From Epiperipatus broadwayi (lineage: Eukaryota; Onychophora; Udeonychophora; Euonychophora; Peripatidae), in NCBI GenBank assembly GCA_028023455.1, contig JAQFVV010006274.1, forward strand, positions 3,036,001-3,100,000: a stretch of DNA of 64,000 bases. Direction: 5' to 3'. Shown piece after piece: positions 46,397 through 57,662 of the stretch. A program made the position numbers and the translations under genes. Numbering within the stretch: the stretch's first letter is position 1; each line of letters starts with the position of its first letter. The notes under the pieces are model-generated. The model searched no databases and was not told the origin of the DNA. It was given only the letters and a program-made list of their open reading frames with translations.

Positions 46397-46849
46397 TTGA
46401 ACCTGATTGAAATCCGGTTCAATGGTGTTGTTATTAAACAAAAAAAAAAAGAAATTTATTAAGCTTTTAATTTTAATTAAACGTAGAGTTTAAATTTGCA
46501 ATATTATTTAAAAAGAATGCGTGTATCCAAGTATACACGCGTTTATATGTAAAACGGATTTTTTAAAAAATATTTATCGATTTATTTTAAAATAGTTTTC
46601 ATATACCGCCTGTTTTTAAATCCATTTGATTTAAAAACAAGCTGGCTAGCTAATTGCATTCCTGTTGCTTTTATTTTAATTATTGTAAACAATTTTTATA
46701 GCGGAGATTTGATTTTTATGTTGTTGTTTTCATTTCAATAAACCCTGGGTAGAATTCTTAGATAGATTGAGTGGGAGATTAATATTTGCCCTGCCTAAGG
46801 TGAAGAAATTGAACAACAAGGAAAGTGTTTCACGGGAAATGGAGCAACG

Positions 46850-46857
46850 TATAAATA
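46850..46857 (+). promoter_or_regulatory. TATA box in right LTR
   Basis: TATAAATA in the same context as in the left repeat. Confidence 0.5.
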
Positions 46858-48368
46858 GCCCCGAAAATTTGGAGTGTCAGTTAATTCATTGTTCGTTGAT
46901 AGACAAGCTGTTTATCAAGTGAGAATTTATATCAGCGCGGACATTTAATTTCTTAAAGGACATCAGCTGTGATTAAATACTTTTGCCTGCAACAAAATGA
47001 AAAATTCTATACTTGTTACCACCACCCGAATGGCTTGCTAACTCCACAAAAGACGGATCCCTGACTTCCAAGTTTGCTCCAGTAATGCCTTGAACACCTA
47101 AAAGAAGCCGGAACCTCTCTACATCTACCTTGCTGCCTAAAGAACCTGAAAATGAACTTAAGTAAAAGTGCGCACTCTACGTGAACTTTGTTTTACCGAA
47201 AGGTAACTATTTTCGTTTTTATTCTTCCCAGGGTAAATTAATTCTCATTAAATCTCCGCTCAATCTAATCATAAATATGTCTTCTTAAATCAATATAGCC
47301 TCATATCTAATATTTGCTGTGTTTTCCAATATTTTATAGTGTGTCTTGGAATCTTAGTTTTAAGATTCCAATTTGCTTTCAGTTTTGTTTATTGGAGAGT
47401 GACGAATGAGTTTTATATTTTATGCCTCGCTTTCATAAATGTTTTAGCAGTCTTGTATATATATATATATATATTTTTCTTATGCTTACCTGTAATTATT
47501 TAGTATTCCATAATTAATTTGTAATTTTATACTCTATGTTTGCCCTCTTGCTAAACCTCCAAAAATCTTTTGGCTGACGACTTTATTGTCTGATTTTCGC
47601 AGGTGGAGATTTCGTTTCTAAGATCTCTAAAGGCGGAAATTAGAATTGTGTTTTTCTTTGTAATTTTATAAGTCGTCAGCAGGAAGATAAAATTTATCCT
47701 TTCTTAAATTACAGGTGAGCGATACTTTCGTTCTGCTAAAGTGTTTACAACTTTTAATATTCTCGTACTCATGTGCACTCTCCGATAGATTTATTTTTGT
47801 ATTTATTACGTATGCTTTAAATTTATCAGAGCGTGTACTCAGAATTTGTTTGTAATTCATTTTCTTTTCTTTAATTGCTGGGGCAGACGGAACTGTTTTT
47901 CTAATTATTTGCTTGTCTCCTATTGAGACCTTTTCTTATTAATTTTAAAATAATTTTCGCCAATCGTTTGGCTGGGATTCACCAGTTTTTTTATTGTTTT
48001 CTTCCTTTCAGTCATGTTTGTCGGTTGTTCTTGAGATGGATCAATCACCGTTATTTTAAACGTAGTAATTGGTGCAGTTCATACCAATATAAGGACATTC
48101 GAGATCTGACCATGCTTAGATCTCGGAAAGCTCATCGGCACTGGGTTCTTTGATCTATTTCAGGGGCATATGGTTTAAATATCTGAAAGTGAAAACCAAT
48201 GTTTAGGTGAATCCTCTGCTGAATGAAATTTGCTTCCTCCCTTTTAAATTTGTTTATTAGAAGATCAGTCAGTCTGTCATAGCTTTGCCTTTAGTATGTC
48301 TGGTACACGCCTGAGTTAACCCCCATCTATTGTGTCATAAACTTATATTTAATAATTTATTTTCTCAT

Positions 48369-48374
48369 AATAAA
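48369..48374 (+). terminator. Polyadenylation signal in right LTR
   Basis: AATAAA in the same position as in the left repeat; the probable functional signal for element RNA. Confidence 0.4.
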
Positions 48375-48629
48375 ATTTATGAAATATGTTTAAACTTAAT
48401 TTGGCTGACGTTTGTCTTTGTGCTTTTGTCTCAATTGTCTAAACAATTTAAGATCTCTTGTTTCTCCCTGAGTCTAGTCGGCGCAAACCATCATCATCAT
48501 CTATTCTGATCACAGTAAACAAATTTTCCAGACACGTAGTGGTCTGGTGGCGCCCTCTGTTTCAGAATAGATTGAGTATCCGGTATAATATATATATATA
48601 TATATATCATTATCATTGTCAATCATTAT

Positions 48630-48797
48630 CAATCCAGGATATTGTCATATTTGAAGAATATTTATAAAAATGCAACAGCAACAATTAGATTACATAATGA
48701 TACTAGGAAGGTTAACATTGAGAAGGGTGTAAGACAAAGTGATGCCATATCTCTAAAACTTTTTACAGCAGTGATGCAAGAAGCATTTGTGGATTTT
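48630..48797 (+). mobile_element. RTE-type LINE fragment G, inside (TA)n
   Basis: The frame from 48642 reads YLKNIYKNATATIRLHNDTR, then NIEKGVRQSDAISLKLFTAV and MQEAFVDF. This is the palm region with the RGVRQGDxxSPKLF-type motif. (TA)n lies on both sides, and both breaks are inside the reverse transcriptase. The fragment ends about 40 bp past the point where copy D begins. Confidence 0.75.
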
Positions 48798-48944
48798 ATA
48801 TATATATATATATATCACTTTACTAATGGCTATAAAGGCTAAATACATTTTTTGAGTGATCATTCTCAATATATGATAATTTTTAAAAAACATTTTTGCT
48901 CTAATTTAAGCCTGTTTGATTTTAAATCTTATTCAGACACATTG

Positions 48945-51075
48945 TAATTAATAATCACTCTGTGTGCATGTTTGTAATGAGTAGTATATATGCGGTATAT
49001 ATTTCACACAAATAGAATCATCAGTTAATTAAACAAATAAATGAATTACTATAAATTATAAACATTGAGTTTTTATTCAGCTGAGTACTCTTGAAGGAAT
49101 ACCTTCATTATCAAAACTGTGTGGAAAATAAATTGCAGAGTAAAATTATTAGTATGGAATTTGCCATTTTTTGGATATTGCATAGCATGTGTCTCTTTTA
49201 TTCATCATATTACAGTCCAGATTGAGAAAATAGGCTTCTTTGATCTTTCTTTTCCAAGTCATAGTGCTCTTTGCATACAATTCAAGGGTTGTCTGGAATG
49301 CACTGGTATCCTGTGGAGGTACTATGGTGTGAAAAGATGGAGGTGTATATGGGATCTGTTTGTGCTTTGTTGTAAGCATAAGTATGCTGTTAAAGTCTTG
49401 TGTGTAATATTGCCTTCGTTTTCCCATAATATAATGCAAGGCAATTGTTGTACAAACATGCTATATTATATACTGCTTGCTGTGTGTGTATTGGAGGTAG
49501 CTGATCTTTAGTATTGTTGAGAATTCTATTGAAGTTGGGAGGAGTGTGATAGCATAAGCTGAAACGATCATAGAAGATTGCATGTAAATTCTTGTGTATG
49601 TCCTTTATGTATGGGAGGAGGATTTGAGGTTGTCTCATGCAATCAAATCATCATTCAATTTTGTGCTTAGAATTAAGGAAGTAACACCCACACACAAGCA
49701 TGGCAGTAATGAACATATCAGAACTCTATTGTTCCATTGTTAGACCCAAATCCATATCCATGGTAAAAGAAGAATTAACAAGGCAAGGCATGCACCAGCA
49801 ATGCATACAATTTGTCCTCGCATTTCTGCAATGGCTAGATAAAAACATTTATGCTATGTTTGACCAGCAATGGTACCACCTGGGCAATGGTTGGGACTCC
49901 CCATGAGTGGAATTATATCCACCAGCATCCTCGATGCATCAGCCCCAGATATCTGGCCACAAATCTCATATTGTACATTCACTACATTGATATTTTCATA
50001 GCTACAACACTGGAAACAATGAAAGACATAAAGACACTTGAACACTGCCAGTGGCCTTATTATAAACACAATACACCAAGATGCACACAAGTCCATCAAA
50101 TACCTAAACTTGAAAGTACATATAGAAACCCAGTGCTTCCACCACACAATGCTAATCAAGCCAACACACATAAGAGGCCACATCCATCACCAATCAAACA
50201 CCCCTACCAACCACAAATTGGCTGGCTTAAAAACATTTATTTACAGAAATGCCAAACTATGCAATTTTGAAGCTGGTAGAAATGCTAATATAGAAGTGTA
50301 TCGATCACATTTATTAAAGGTGAGATATAACAGAAAAAATATAGATAATATCATCAGAACATTCAAAAACCAACTCAATCCAGCAAACACACAGAGCCGA
50401 CCTCGAATCCTCCTCTCATACATAAAGAACATACACAAGAATTTACATGCAATCTTCCATAATAATTTCAGCTTATGCTATCGCACTCCTCCCAACTTGA
50501 ATAGAATTCTCAACAATACTAAAGATCAGCTATCTCCAATACACACACAGCTAGCACTATATAATATAGCATGTCCATACAACAATTGCCTTGCATCATA
50601 TTATGGGGAAACGAAGGCAACATTACACACAAGACTCTCACAGCATACTTATGCTTACAATAAAGCACAAACAGATCCCCCACACACCTCCATCTTTGCA
50701 TAGCATAGCACCTCCACAGAACGCCAGTGCATTTCCAGACAATCCTCAAATTGTATGCAAAGAGCGCCATGACTTAAAGAAAAAGATCAAAGAAGTCTAT
50801 TTGATCAATCTGGACTGTAACGCGATGAATAAAAGAGATATGTGTTACGCAATCTCTAAAAAATGGCAAACATTAATTTGTATACATTTTGCATTTCTTG
50901 TACTAATAATTTTACTCCGCAATTTATTTTCCACACTGCTTTGATAATGAAGGTATTCCTTCGAAAGTACTCAACTAAATAAAAACTTTATAGTCGTTTA
51001 TTATTTATTGTAATTCATTTATTTGTTTAACTGATGATTTTATTTGTGTGAAATATATACCGCATATATACTACT
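48945..51075 (+). mobile_element. Penelope-like element with a head-to-head truncated copy
   Basis: The plus-strand copy (49690-51076) and a shorter minus-strand copy (48979-49640) meet head-to-head about 50 bp apart, with both 3' ends outward. The shared sequence covers the GIY-YIG end of the protein and the 3' untranslated part (CGCATATATACTACTC at the outer right end and its complement at the outer left). CAGACACATTG occurs at 48934-48944 and 51076-51086 and may be the target duplication. Partial inverted copies joined to the 5' side are characteristic of Penelope-type integration. Confidence 0.75.
48979..49640 (-). pseudogene. Penelope-like element, inverted 5'-truncated copy
   Basis: Minus-strand frames 49638-49390 and 49439-49149 read LLPYIKDIHKNLHAIFYDRF, YNIACLYNNC, LYYGKTKAILHTRL, HYIMGKRRQYYTQDF-type and DTCYAISKKWQ. 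YYGKT stands at the YIG position of a GIY-YIG nuclease. The frames overlap with a shift between them. The copy is truncated at 49640, before any reverse transcriptase. Confidence 0.75.
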
Positions 51076-51076
51076 C
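49690..51076 (+). pseudogene. Penelope-like element: RT remnant plus GIY-YIG endonuclease
   Basis: The first part (49700-49906) has LDKNIYAMFDQQWYHLGNG, the FD-x-x-YY-type stretch before the GTPMG motif. A shifted frame gives YIHYIDIFIATTLE (about 49971-50012), in the place of the YVDD catalytic box, with the second Asp replaced by Ile. Another frame (50038-50703) has KYLNLKVHIETQC, LAGLKTFIYRNAKLCNFEAG (thumb), then YNIACPYNNC and YYGETKATLHTRLSQHT (GIY-YIG). The end KKWQTLICIHF lies near 50865. Three frames are used, so it is inactive. The N-terminal half of the reverse transcriptase is missing. Confidence 0.75.
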
Positions 51077-51429
51077 AGACACATTGATTAAAAGCTTTTA
51101 AGTTTAAATTATTATTAATTTTTCAAAAAGAAATTTAATTTAACAATAATTAATTTTACTAATGTGAAGCCATTTACAGAGGAAGTCTACAAATTTATAA
51201 ACCTTTTTTTGTTGTTGTTTTTATTATTATTATTATCATCATTACTATTAATTTTAACTTCACTTTTTTCAGAAGTTATCAAACTAGATAGTCACTTTTT
51301 TAATTTTATTTCAGCTTTAAATAATATATTATACCTCATGAGCTAAAATACTTCCCTTTCACAAAGTAAAACTTTTGACTTGATCTTGACAATTAATACT
51401 CTTCTTAAAAGTAATTGAATTTAATCTCC
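51077..51429. other. A+T-rich spacer
   Basis: Nothing recognised; the 51164-51346 frame is low-complexity hydrophobic and likely chance. Confidence 0.45.
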
Positions 51430-51810
51430 AAATTCTTTTATTGTTGTTCTTGCTAGTCTAAAATATCCTATAGCTGGGGAAAAGTCTCTCGTGGTATTTG
51501 ATGTTTTGCTAATCTTGATCGTGGGTTCCTGCAAAATTAATCCGTTCGCCATGCCATCTTTTTTTAAAATTTTTCCTATGATTCTCTTTCCATCAAATGG
51601 TAACCATTCTGTGATAATTATAGATCATCTTTTTATTCCGCACCATATTACATGTCCTGTTCAATTTCAGATTCTTCATCTCCAATAAGATATCTCTCAC
51701 TCTCGATCTCTATTTATTGTCTTATTATTAATCATATCCTTCCAGCTTATACTTTCATAACAATTAGTCCTACTCTGAAGCTTACATTCTGATTATTTTG
51801 TAAGTGATCA
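51430..51810 (-). mobile_element. LINE C-terminal relic, different from the RTE copies
   Basis: On the minus strand, ITEWLPFDGKRIIG, then ILKKRWHGERINFAGTHDQD and RLF give the pattern TEWxPxDGKRxxGRxxKRWxDE...AGxxxxxD found at the end of many LINE endonuclease-reverse transcriptases. Preceding stops and lost residues show age. It is distinct in sequence from the KRPRKRPHVRWMDEI block of copies D and E, so a second RTE- or jockey-like lineage is present. Confidence 0.65.
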
Positions 51811-54518
51811 AATCTGAGTTCATATATGAGACATGAAAGGAGCAAACATTGTAATGTTCACTTTTAAGGCACATTAGCAAATGATTTTTAAAATACCAAT
51901 TAAGTTCAATATTTTTTTCGTTGTATGCATTTTCATTAAATATTTATTATTACAATAGTTTTTTTTAAAAAAAACAACAACAACAACAACTTAATTTTAT
52001 TACAATTTCTTTGACTCTCTTCGAATATCTTCATAGATCAAAATTGTAATAGAATTATAGGAATATAATGAAATTAATATTTAAATTCATTTGGAATATA
52101 AAAATTAATTATTATATTTATAAAGCATATATTGCAAAAGATTTATATACGTTTTAATAATATATTTTAAAAATAAAATGAAATACTTAATATATCAATT
52201 TTTTATTAATAATAATCTCACTTGATTTTCGATTGTCGGAGACTATTAACTAATTTGATAAAATACCCTTTATTGAAAATGAATTCACTAACGGGATCTC
52301 TCGGTGTTATCTACATAATATTCCACCAAGCAAGAGCCAGTGGCGCCTACTTTTTTTTCTTGGGATGAACGTCATAGTATACCACCAGCAGAGTAATCGC
52401 TTAGCTTTTTGTTAAATGCGAGACTAATATTTTAATTAAATCGTAATAAACTCTCCTTTATTGTACTGTATCTGGTAAAAACGAAAAAAAAAAAAAATCA
52501 AAATATAATTTTTAATAACTTTGTATAAAAAAAGAGGCAAAACTAAAACTTTGTTTGATTTTTTAAACACCTAATTGATAAGTTTAAAGATCACAACGTA
52601 ATACATAAGAATTAAACAAATACAGTAATATTAGGATAGATGCGATACATTAATTGTTATATATTTTATTTTTTAAACAAAAACTATACTTGTACACATA
52701 CACACACACACACAAAATGTTGCACTAAAATTTCTACACGCACACTCATTTATTTATTATACCTACATTTACGTTGCTATAAATTATGAATTGCAAACAA
52801 ACAAAAGCAATTATTACTTCACTAATACATGAATAAGAAAGACTGATTTTAATTGGATTTTAGATAGCAATATAGTATAGTATATAAATATATTGCAGTT
52901 ATATTCTTAACAAAATTATGAAATCGGTGTTAAAATATAATAAAACTAAATAAGCACACACATATACAAATATCGCATAAAGTTGAGATATTCTCTGGAC
53001 CGGGCAAAACTTAAATTTTTTCATGTCTCAATCAAGCCTTTTTGTTTGCAAATAATTTGCCGGCAACCAACTTAATTAATCCTCCGTAATGGTTGGAAAA
53101 TGGATATCTAGTTATTTTTAGATGGGAAATAAAGATTATTCTGAATTGGATGGTGAATAAATAACTGAATGTTTGCTGCTTGGAAACTCTTTAATATTTG
53201 AGAACCAATAATTGCAGTCTGAACACTGACCTCAAACTCTTTAGTTTTTAATATCATTATTCTATCATTGCACTAAACTACACAGAATAAGATAGATGAG
53301 AGTGATAAACTGACTGGAAAAAATATATAATTATAACGTGATGCCTTTTTGATTACTGATTGAAGAGATGTCACACTTCAGTGGGCACTGATGCCATGGT
53401 TTATATTTTTATGACCACTCCGTTATGGTTTATAACATTCTTTTATGAGATTTTATCTGGTTTATATTTACTTTTAACATACAGAATAATTTTTTTTCAA
53501 TCAGTAGCAACTAAGTCAAGATATATTAATAAATAGATGCTATAAGGCTGAGCATTTTATTCCCTATCCAGTGCCTTCTCATTCAATATCCCTGACTAGT
53601 ACATAGCTCATGGTTTTCATCAGTAAGGAATCTTTTACCTGGGGAATAGTGCACCTGGATCTTTGAATCTAGTGCATCTCTCTAGCACCCACATTTTACC
53701 TTTTTGGTTAACTACAAAGTTATCAGCCCAAAACGAAAACACACGAATATTTTTAATCCCAAATAATTTATTTGTATAGTCATACAGATATGGATCCAGT
53801 TCAGTATCTATATATTTTGCGATCTTTGGTTTTTAATGAACTTTTTTTTAGTTAGTAATCTAACAAGCACTTTGATTCAATAATCCCATGTTAAAACTTC
53901 ATTCTTTTATGTTGACTCTCCAAATGAAAGGAGTTATTAATGTTAAATGATATTTCTTTTAAAAAAAGAGAGATTTTAAATTATATAAAAATAATAACAA
54001 GTCAGATTTCCATTGAAATTCTATTAGTTCGTGTGGAGAAGCTCAAGCGTAACAATAAATTTAAATATCTAAGTTGGTAAAAATTATGTACAAATAGTAC
54101 ATATTTTATTTTTTGAACTTTTGATTCTGGATTATGGTCCAATTGTAATAAACCACACTTAATTTTGTCTTTCAGGGGAAAAAACGGATCCCAATTTTTA
54201 TTACTAACACATAGTTAGTTGGTATTAATGATTGTAATACTTTGTATTATTAGACATGCATGTGTGTATATACATAATAGTGATTATTTAATATATTATA
54301 CGTGCTTTCATCATTGTTGAATAATTTTATTTTATCTGAGGTCAGTGTTTACTTGTTTAAATATATCTTTTATATACAGATATATAAAAACAAGTAAGTA
54401 TTATATAGATGACAATATCGATTTGTAAAAAATTATAAATATTATTTTTGATATATAATAATTTTTAATTTGTAGTGGGAAATGTTTTGGAGTTTTATGA
54501 AATTCAGCATTGAAAGTA
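51811..54518. other. A+T-rich DNA with little recognised
   Basis: It contains (CA)n at about 52697-52714, a GTGGCGCC motif near 52350 like the L1 leader motif (too short to assign), and a diverged fold-back C fragment at 53535-53650. No exon was recognised. Confidence 0.45.
53535..53650 (+). repeat. Fold-back repeat C, diverged half copy
   Basis: AAGGCTGAGCATTTTATTCC, CCAGTGCCTTCTCATTCAAT and ATCCCTGACTAGTACATAG correspond to the arm blocks GGCTTGGGCATAAAATCC, AGTGCCTACTCATCCAAT and AGACTAGTTTCT. Only one arm is present. Confidence 0.5.
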
Positions 54519-54592
54519 ACAGCGCTGAATTGAATCCATGACCTTGAGCTCTAGAGTCTGTCACTCTACCATTGGATCACACCATTTAGTGC
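54519..54592 (-). repeat. tRNA-like sequence, probably a SINE head or dead tRNA
   Basis: The minus strand reads GGTGTGATCCAATGGTAGAG (box A-like), then AGACTCTAGAGCTC and GGATTCAATTC (box B-like). The acceptor ends do not pair, so it is not a working tRNA gene. It is unrelated to the Ser/Leu-like SINE copies. Confidence 0.4.
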
Positions 54593-56735
54593 GATATAAT
54601 TTATTACAGAACATTAATGTAAGTTTACATTATATATATTAGCTAGCTATTTGTACATTTAGTAGTGGTATTGTAAATTATTTTACGGTAAACTCCAGTT
54701 ACCTTCAATATAGATAACAAACGGATAATATTTAAAATTATCATATAAATTTTAAACCACCTGTATAGTGCTTTTTAAAAAAAAAAAAAAAAATCTAATT
54801 TATGTTCTGCAAATAAGTTTATTACTGATAACAATGGACACAACTTTTTGTTTAGCAAAAATATATATTTTAAAAAATTATTCCCAATTACAGTTTTTTT
54901 TAAATATTTGCATTAAAGCAAAAACTTTTATATCATTTGCAAAATTTCAGAACTAGGAATCATAGCAAACTTTTTTTAGTCCTGATCAAACTAGCCATAT
55001 ATAAAATATGACTTAATGGTGAATTAATCTTTGTACAATAATCAAACCTGATTTTTACTAAAAGTTTAGTTTACTTTAAATTATTACACGTTAATATTTT
55101 TTTAAACCAAAAAATGGTGCATATGCTAAAAAGATGATAAATTAAGCAGCTTTTGAAAAAAATATTTGGATATCTACCGAAATTGATATTTAATAAAACT
55201 AAAAGAAAATTCTAGCTCTTTCAAAAGGGATATCTCCACACAATGTTTGAGTAATGTTTCTTATAAACTATCTGATCCTTGAGATGTAATAAGCATCACT
55301 TGTAAAAATTTATAATAGATGTTTTAACCAGTTATGTAAATTTTTGATATTCAAAAGGATGCTGAAAATTTATTTAAATACAACTTTCACAAGTTGAGAT
55401 TACTGTAAGTAAAACATAAATTCACATAAAAAAATGCACCCTCTCTGCGCACGCACGGGCGCGCACCCATATATATATATATATATTGTTGCAGCATGCC
55501 AAACAGTTTTTTTGATCTATGACCTATCTGAAAAGACTAGATTATGGTCAAAGTCAGCTGTCAAATAAGAGTTCAACCTGTTTATTTGAAATTGGACAAT
55601 GGCTAATGTTATTAAAGTGAAACTGTATTACATGAAAATTTCAGATGAAATCTTTCCAATATATTATGTAATAAGACTTAAAGTAATAACTTTTTAAAAA
55701 TAATTTTATTTTATAAAATATAATTATAAATTAATATTTATAAAAACATATGGAATAATAGATGCATGTTATAATGCAAAAATATCAGTTATATAATTAG
55801 AAATTTTTGTTCAGCTACTTCAAATCCTCTACTTTAACTATTCATGTATTTCACAATCATCTTCATTTGGTAAGCTAGATGTTTAAAACACTTGGATCTT
55901 CAAATCCATATTGATAATGCATTATTTATTTCTTCACAAGAAGTTTTGAGATGGATATAAAATGTTCCCAATTTATCAGACAGGATGCAATGAATGATAT
56001 ATTAAAATTTTGACTTCTGCTTGGAGACATATTTGCTACATTGCTACTGTTGATTTCTTGTCATGAATATGTGTTATTCTACAGCACAGGTACAAAGTAG
56101 ATGTCTTATTAAGAATTGATAATTATGATTTAACAGAATGCAAAGGATAAAGTAGTAATGAGGGTAATAAAATTTGGAAAAAAAATAGATTGTTCTATAA
56201 TACAAAAACAATCATTAGTGAAAACAGCAGCTAAAATAGTTTATAATTAAATGTAGCTTAGCAATATTAAAAAATGGATAAAAGGAAATGGGTATTGATA
56301 TCTAGTAGCACTTTCAAAAAGAGGTAAACAATAAAAGAAATATTAAATAGATGTTCTGGTTTTTAGGGACAAATATACAGTTATAAATAGTTTCAGTGCT
56401 CATTAATTTATTCAAACTATTTTGAATCTTTAATTTGATATAAAGGAAAGAGTATTAGCAAATTTGGAATTATTTACGGCTGAATAAAAAGCATATGCTT
56501 AGTTTTGTGCTAATTGTCAACGCTTCTATTTAATATTTTTTTAGTATGATGGGGATTGCAAGTTATGGCTTATTGGATAAGTACAAAGTATTTTATTTAT
56601 TTAATGACACATTTTTCAATTATATAAATTAAATGGTTAGGAGTTAATATTTTTAAAATGGTAAAGTATATTTAAATTATTTGAATGTAATATTCAAATA
56701 CAAGTATATTATCGAAACTAAACTTAATGTAATTA
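54593..56735. other. A+T-rich DNA, no gene seen
   Basis: A GC-rich purine-pyrimidine patch (CGCACGCACGGGCGCGCACC, about 55448-55467) next to (AT)n is the only compositional outlier; such tracts favour Z-DNA. Nothing else was recognised. Confidence 0.45.
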
Positions 56736-56985
56736 GAAGGGACTTGAACTCAGACCTTCAAACTCTCCACAGCCATCCACTCCCTCTTATATAACTAATA
56801 CACACGGCCACAAACATGTGAAAAAGATAAATGATCTCTAATAGTTTTCAGATAACCATCTCCCACACATATATTGGAGATTATTTATCTTTTTCACATG
56901 TATGTGGTCATGTGTATCAGTTGTATAAGATGGAGTGGATGGCTGTGGAGAGCTTGAAAATATGAGTTCAAGTCCCTTTCAAATA
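56736..56985. repeat. Inverted pair of tRNA-like repeat A tails
   Basis: The left arm (about 56736-56848) starts AAGGGACTTGAACTC and the right arm (about 56878-56985) ends GAGTTCAAGTCCC. They are imperfect reverse complements sharing CATCCACTCC, ACACATGTGAAAAAGATAAA-type and ATCTCC-type blocks. AGTTCAAGTCCC is a good box B, and the right arm also matches the second half of 10080-10275. It looks like two SINE tails joined head-to-head. Confidence 0.65.
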
Positions 56986-57555
56986 TATATATCTTAACAC
57001 AAATGATTCTTGAAAAAAATTGTATTTTATTAAATTGATGTTAAACCTGAAAAAAAAATCTCATAAAATATATAAATAAGAAAGTGATGATATAATTAAA
57101 TTATTTCATATGTAGGATCAAAACTATTTACAGACTAACATTCTAATTTGAGCAGATCGATATAGAACAGTGAAAATATATTATTTGATCAACAAATAAC
57201 TCTTTTTTATAAAAGAGATATGAAAGTATGTTAGTCAGTTATTATTAACTAATCAACATAAAATATTAAATATTTACTAGTGAAAGAAATTCTGCAGCAC
57301 AAAGTGACTTCTTCAGAGAAACTTTATGATTAAGATTTTTTATCGTGGATTCTATGATAAGATATTGATCACTGCATATCTTTGCTTTGCATAATATCGT
57401 TCCAAAATAGTATTGAATTGTTTTATTATATAAATGTTTGCACACAAATTCGATGTGTAATTACGAAATTGCCTTTAACATTGATATTCATATTAAGATA
57501 CCATTATTGTTTCTATACATATCCTATTAATTTTCTTGTCATAATTTTTATATAT
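56986..57555. other. A+T-rich spacer
   Basis: Nothing recognised; the 57382-57624 open frame runs into the SINE and is chance. Confidence 0.45.
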
Positions 57556-57662
57556 ATTTTTTTTCTCATGTGTCATAGCATCAGCTGGGAAGTGAACCCA
57601 CTAACCCAGGACAACTGCTTGTAAAGCAGCTGTCGCTGACCTCTGGGCCATCACTGCTTGAT
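57556..57662 (-). repeat. tRNA-derived SINE
   Basis: The minus strand reads AGCAGTGATGGCCCAGAGGT (box A region), an anticodon arm GCTGCTTTACAAGCAG, the variable arm, GTGGGTTCACTTCCC (box B), GATGCTATGACACATGAG and an A-run. The layout is the same as 28403-28507. Confidence 0.75.

Larger units (their letters stand above)
42543..48587 (+). mobile_element. Non-autonomous LTR retrotransposon with gag-like ORF only (TR-GAG/LARD type)
   Basis: Two direct repeats of about 2.2 kb (42543-44723 and 46397-48587) are nearly identical. They surround a 1.67-kb interior whose only coding sequence is a charged coiled-coil protein. There is no protease, reverse transcriptase, RNase H or integrase. Each repeat has a TATA box and a late AATAAA in the same order, as an LTR would. 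A candidate primer-binding region follows the left repeat (ACCAACGTGAGGCTTCGAG near 44747). The insertion sits inside (TA)n, which hides a target duplication. The ends do not show the usual TG...CA, so a tandem segmental duplication is the alternative. Confidence 0.65.
46397..48587 (+). repeat. Right 2.2-kb long terminal repeat
   Basis: Near-identical to 42543-44723, including the 5' near-palindrome and the GAGTATCCGGTATA end. The main length difference is a longer (TA)n at 47456-47474. It is followed directly by (TA)n of the target site. Confidence 0.75.

Noticed and set aside
42543-48587. Endogenous retrovirus
   Set aside because: No pol or env sequence is present, and the gag-like ORF has no viral family match that I can recognise. 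A retrotransposon-derived non-autonomous element fits better.
49119-49511. Plus-strand open frame of 130 codons with Cys/His-rich look
   Set aside because: The opposite strand carries the recognisable Penelope-like protein; this frame is its shadow.
52340-52360. GTGGCGCC motif as the start of another L1 copy
   Set aside because: The motif matches the L1 leader over only 8 bp, and no L1 sequence follows.
54768-54956. Plus-strand open frame of 62 codons
   Set aside because: Low-complexity translation of A+T-rich DNA with a poly-Lys start from an A-run; no signal of a gene.
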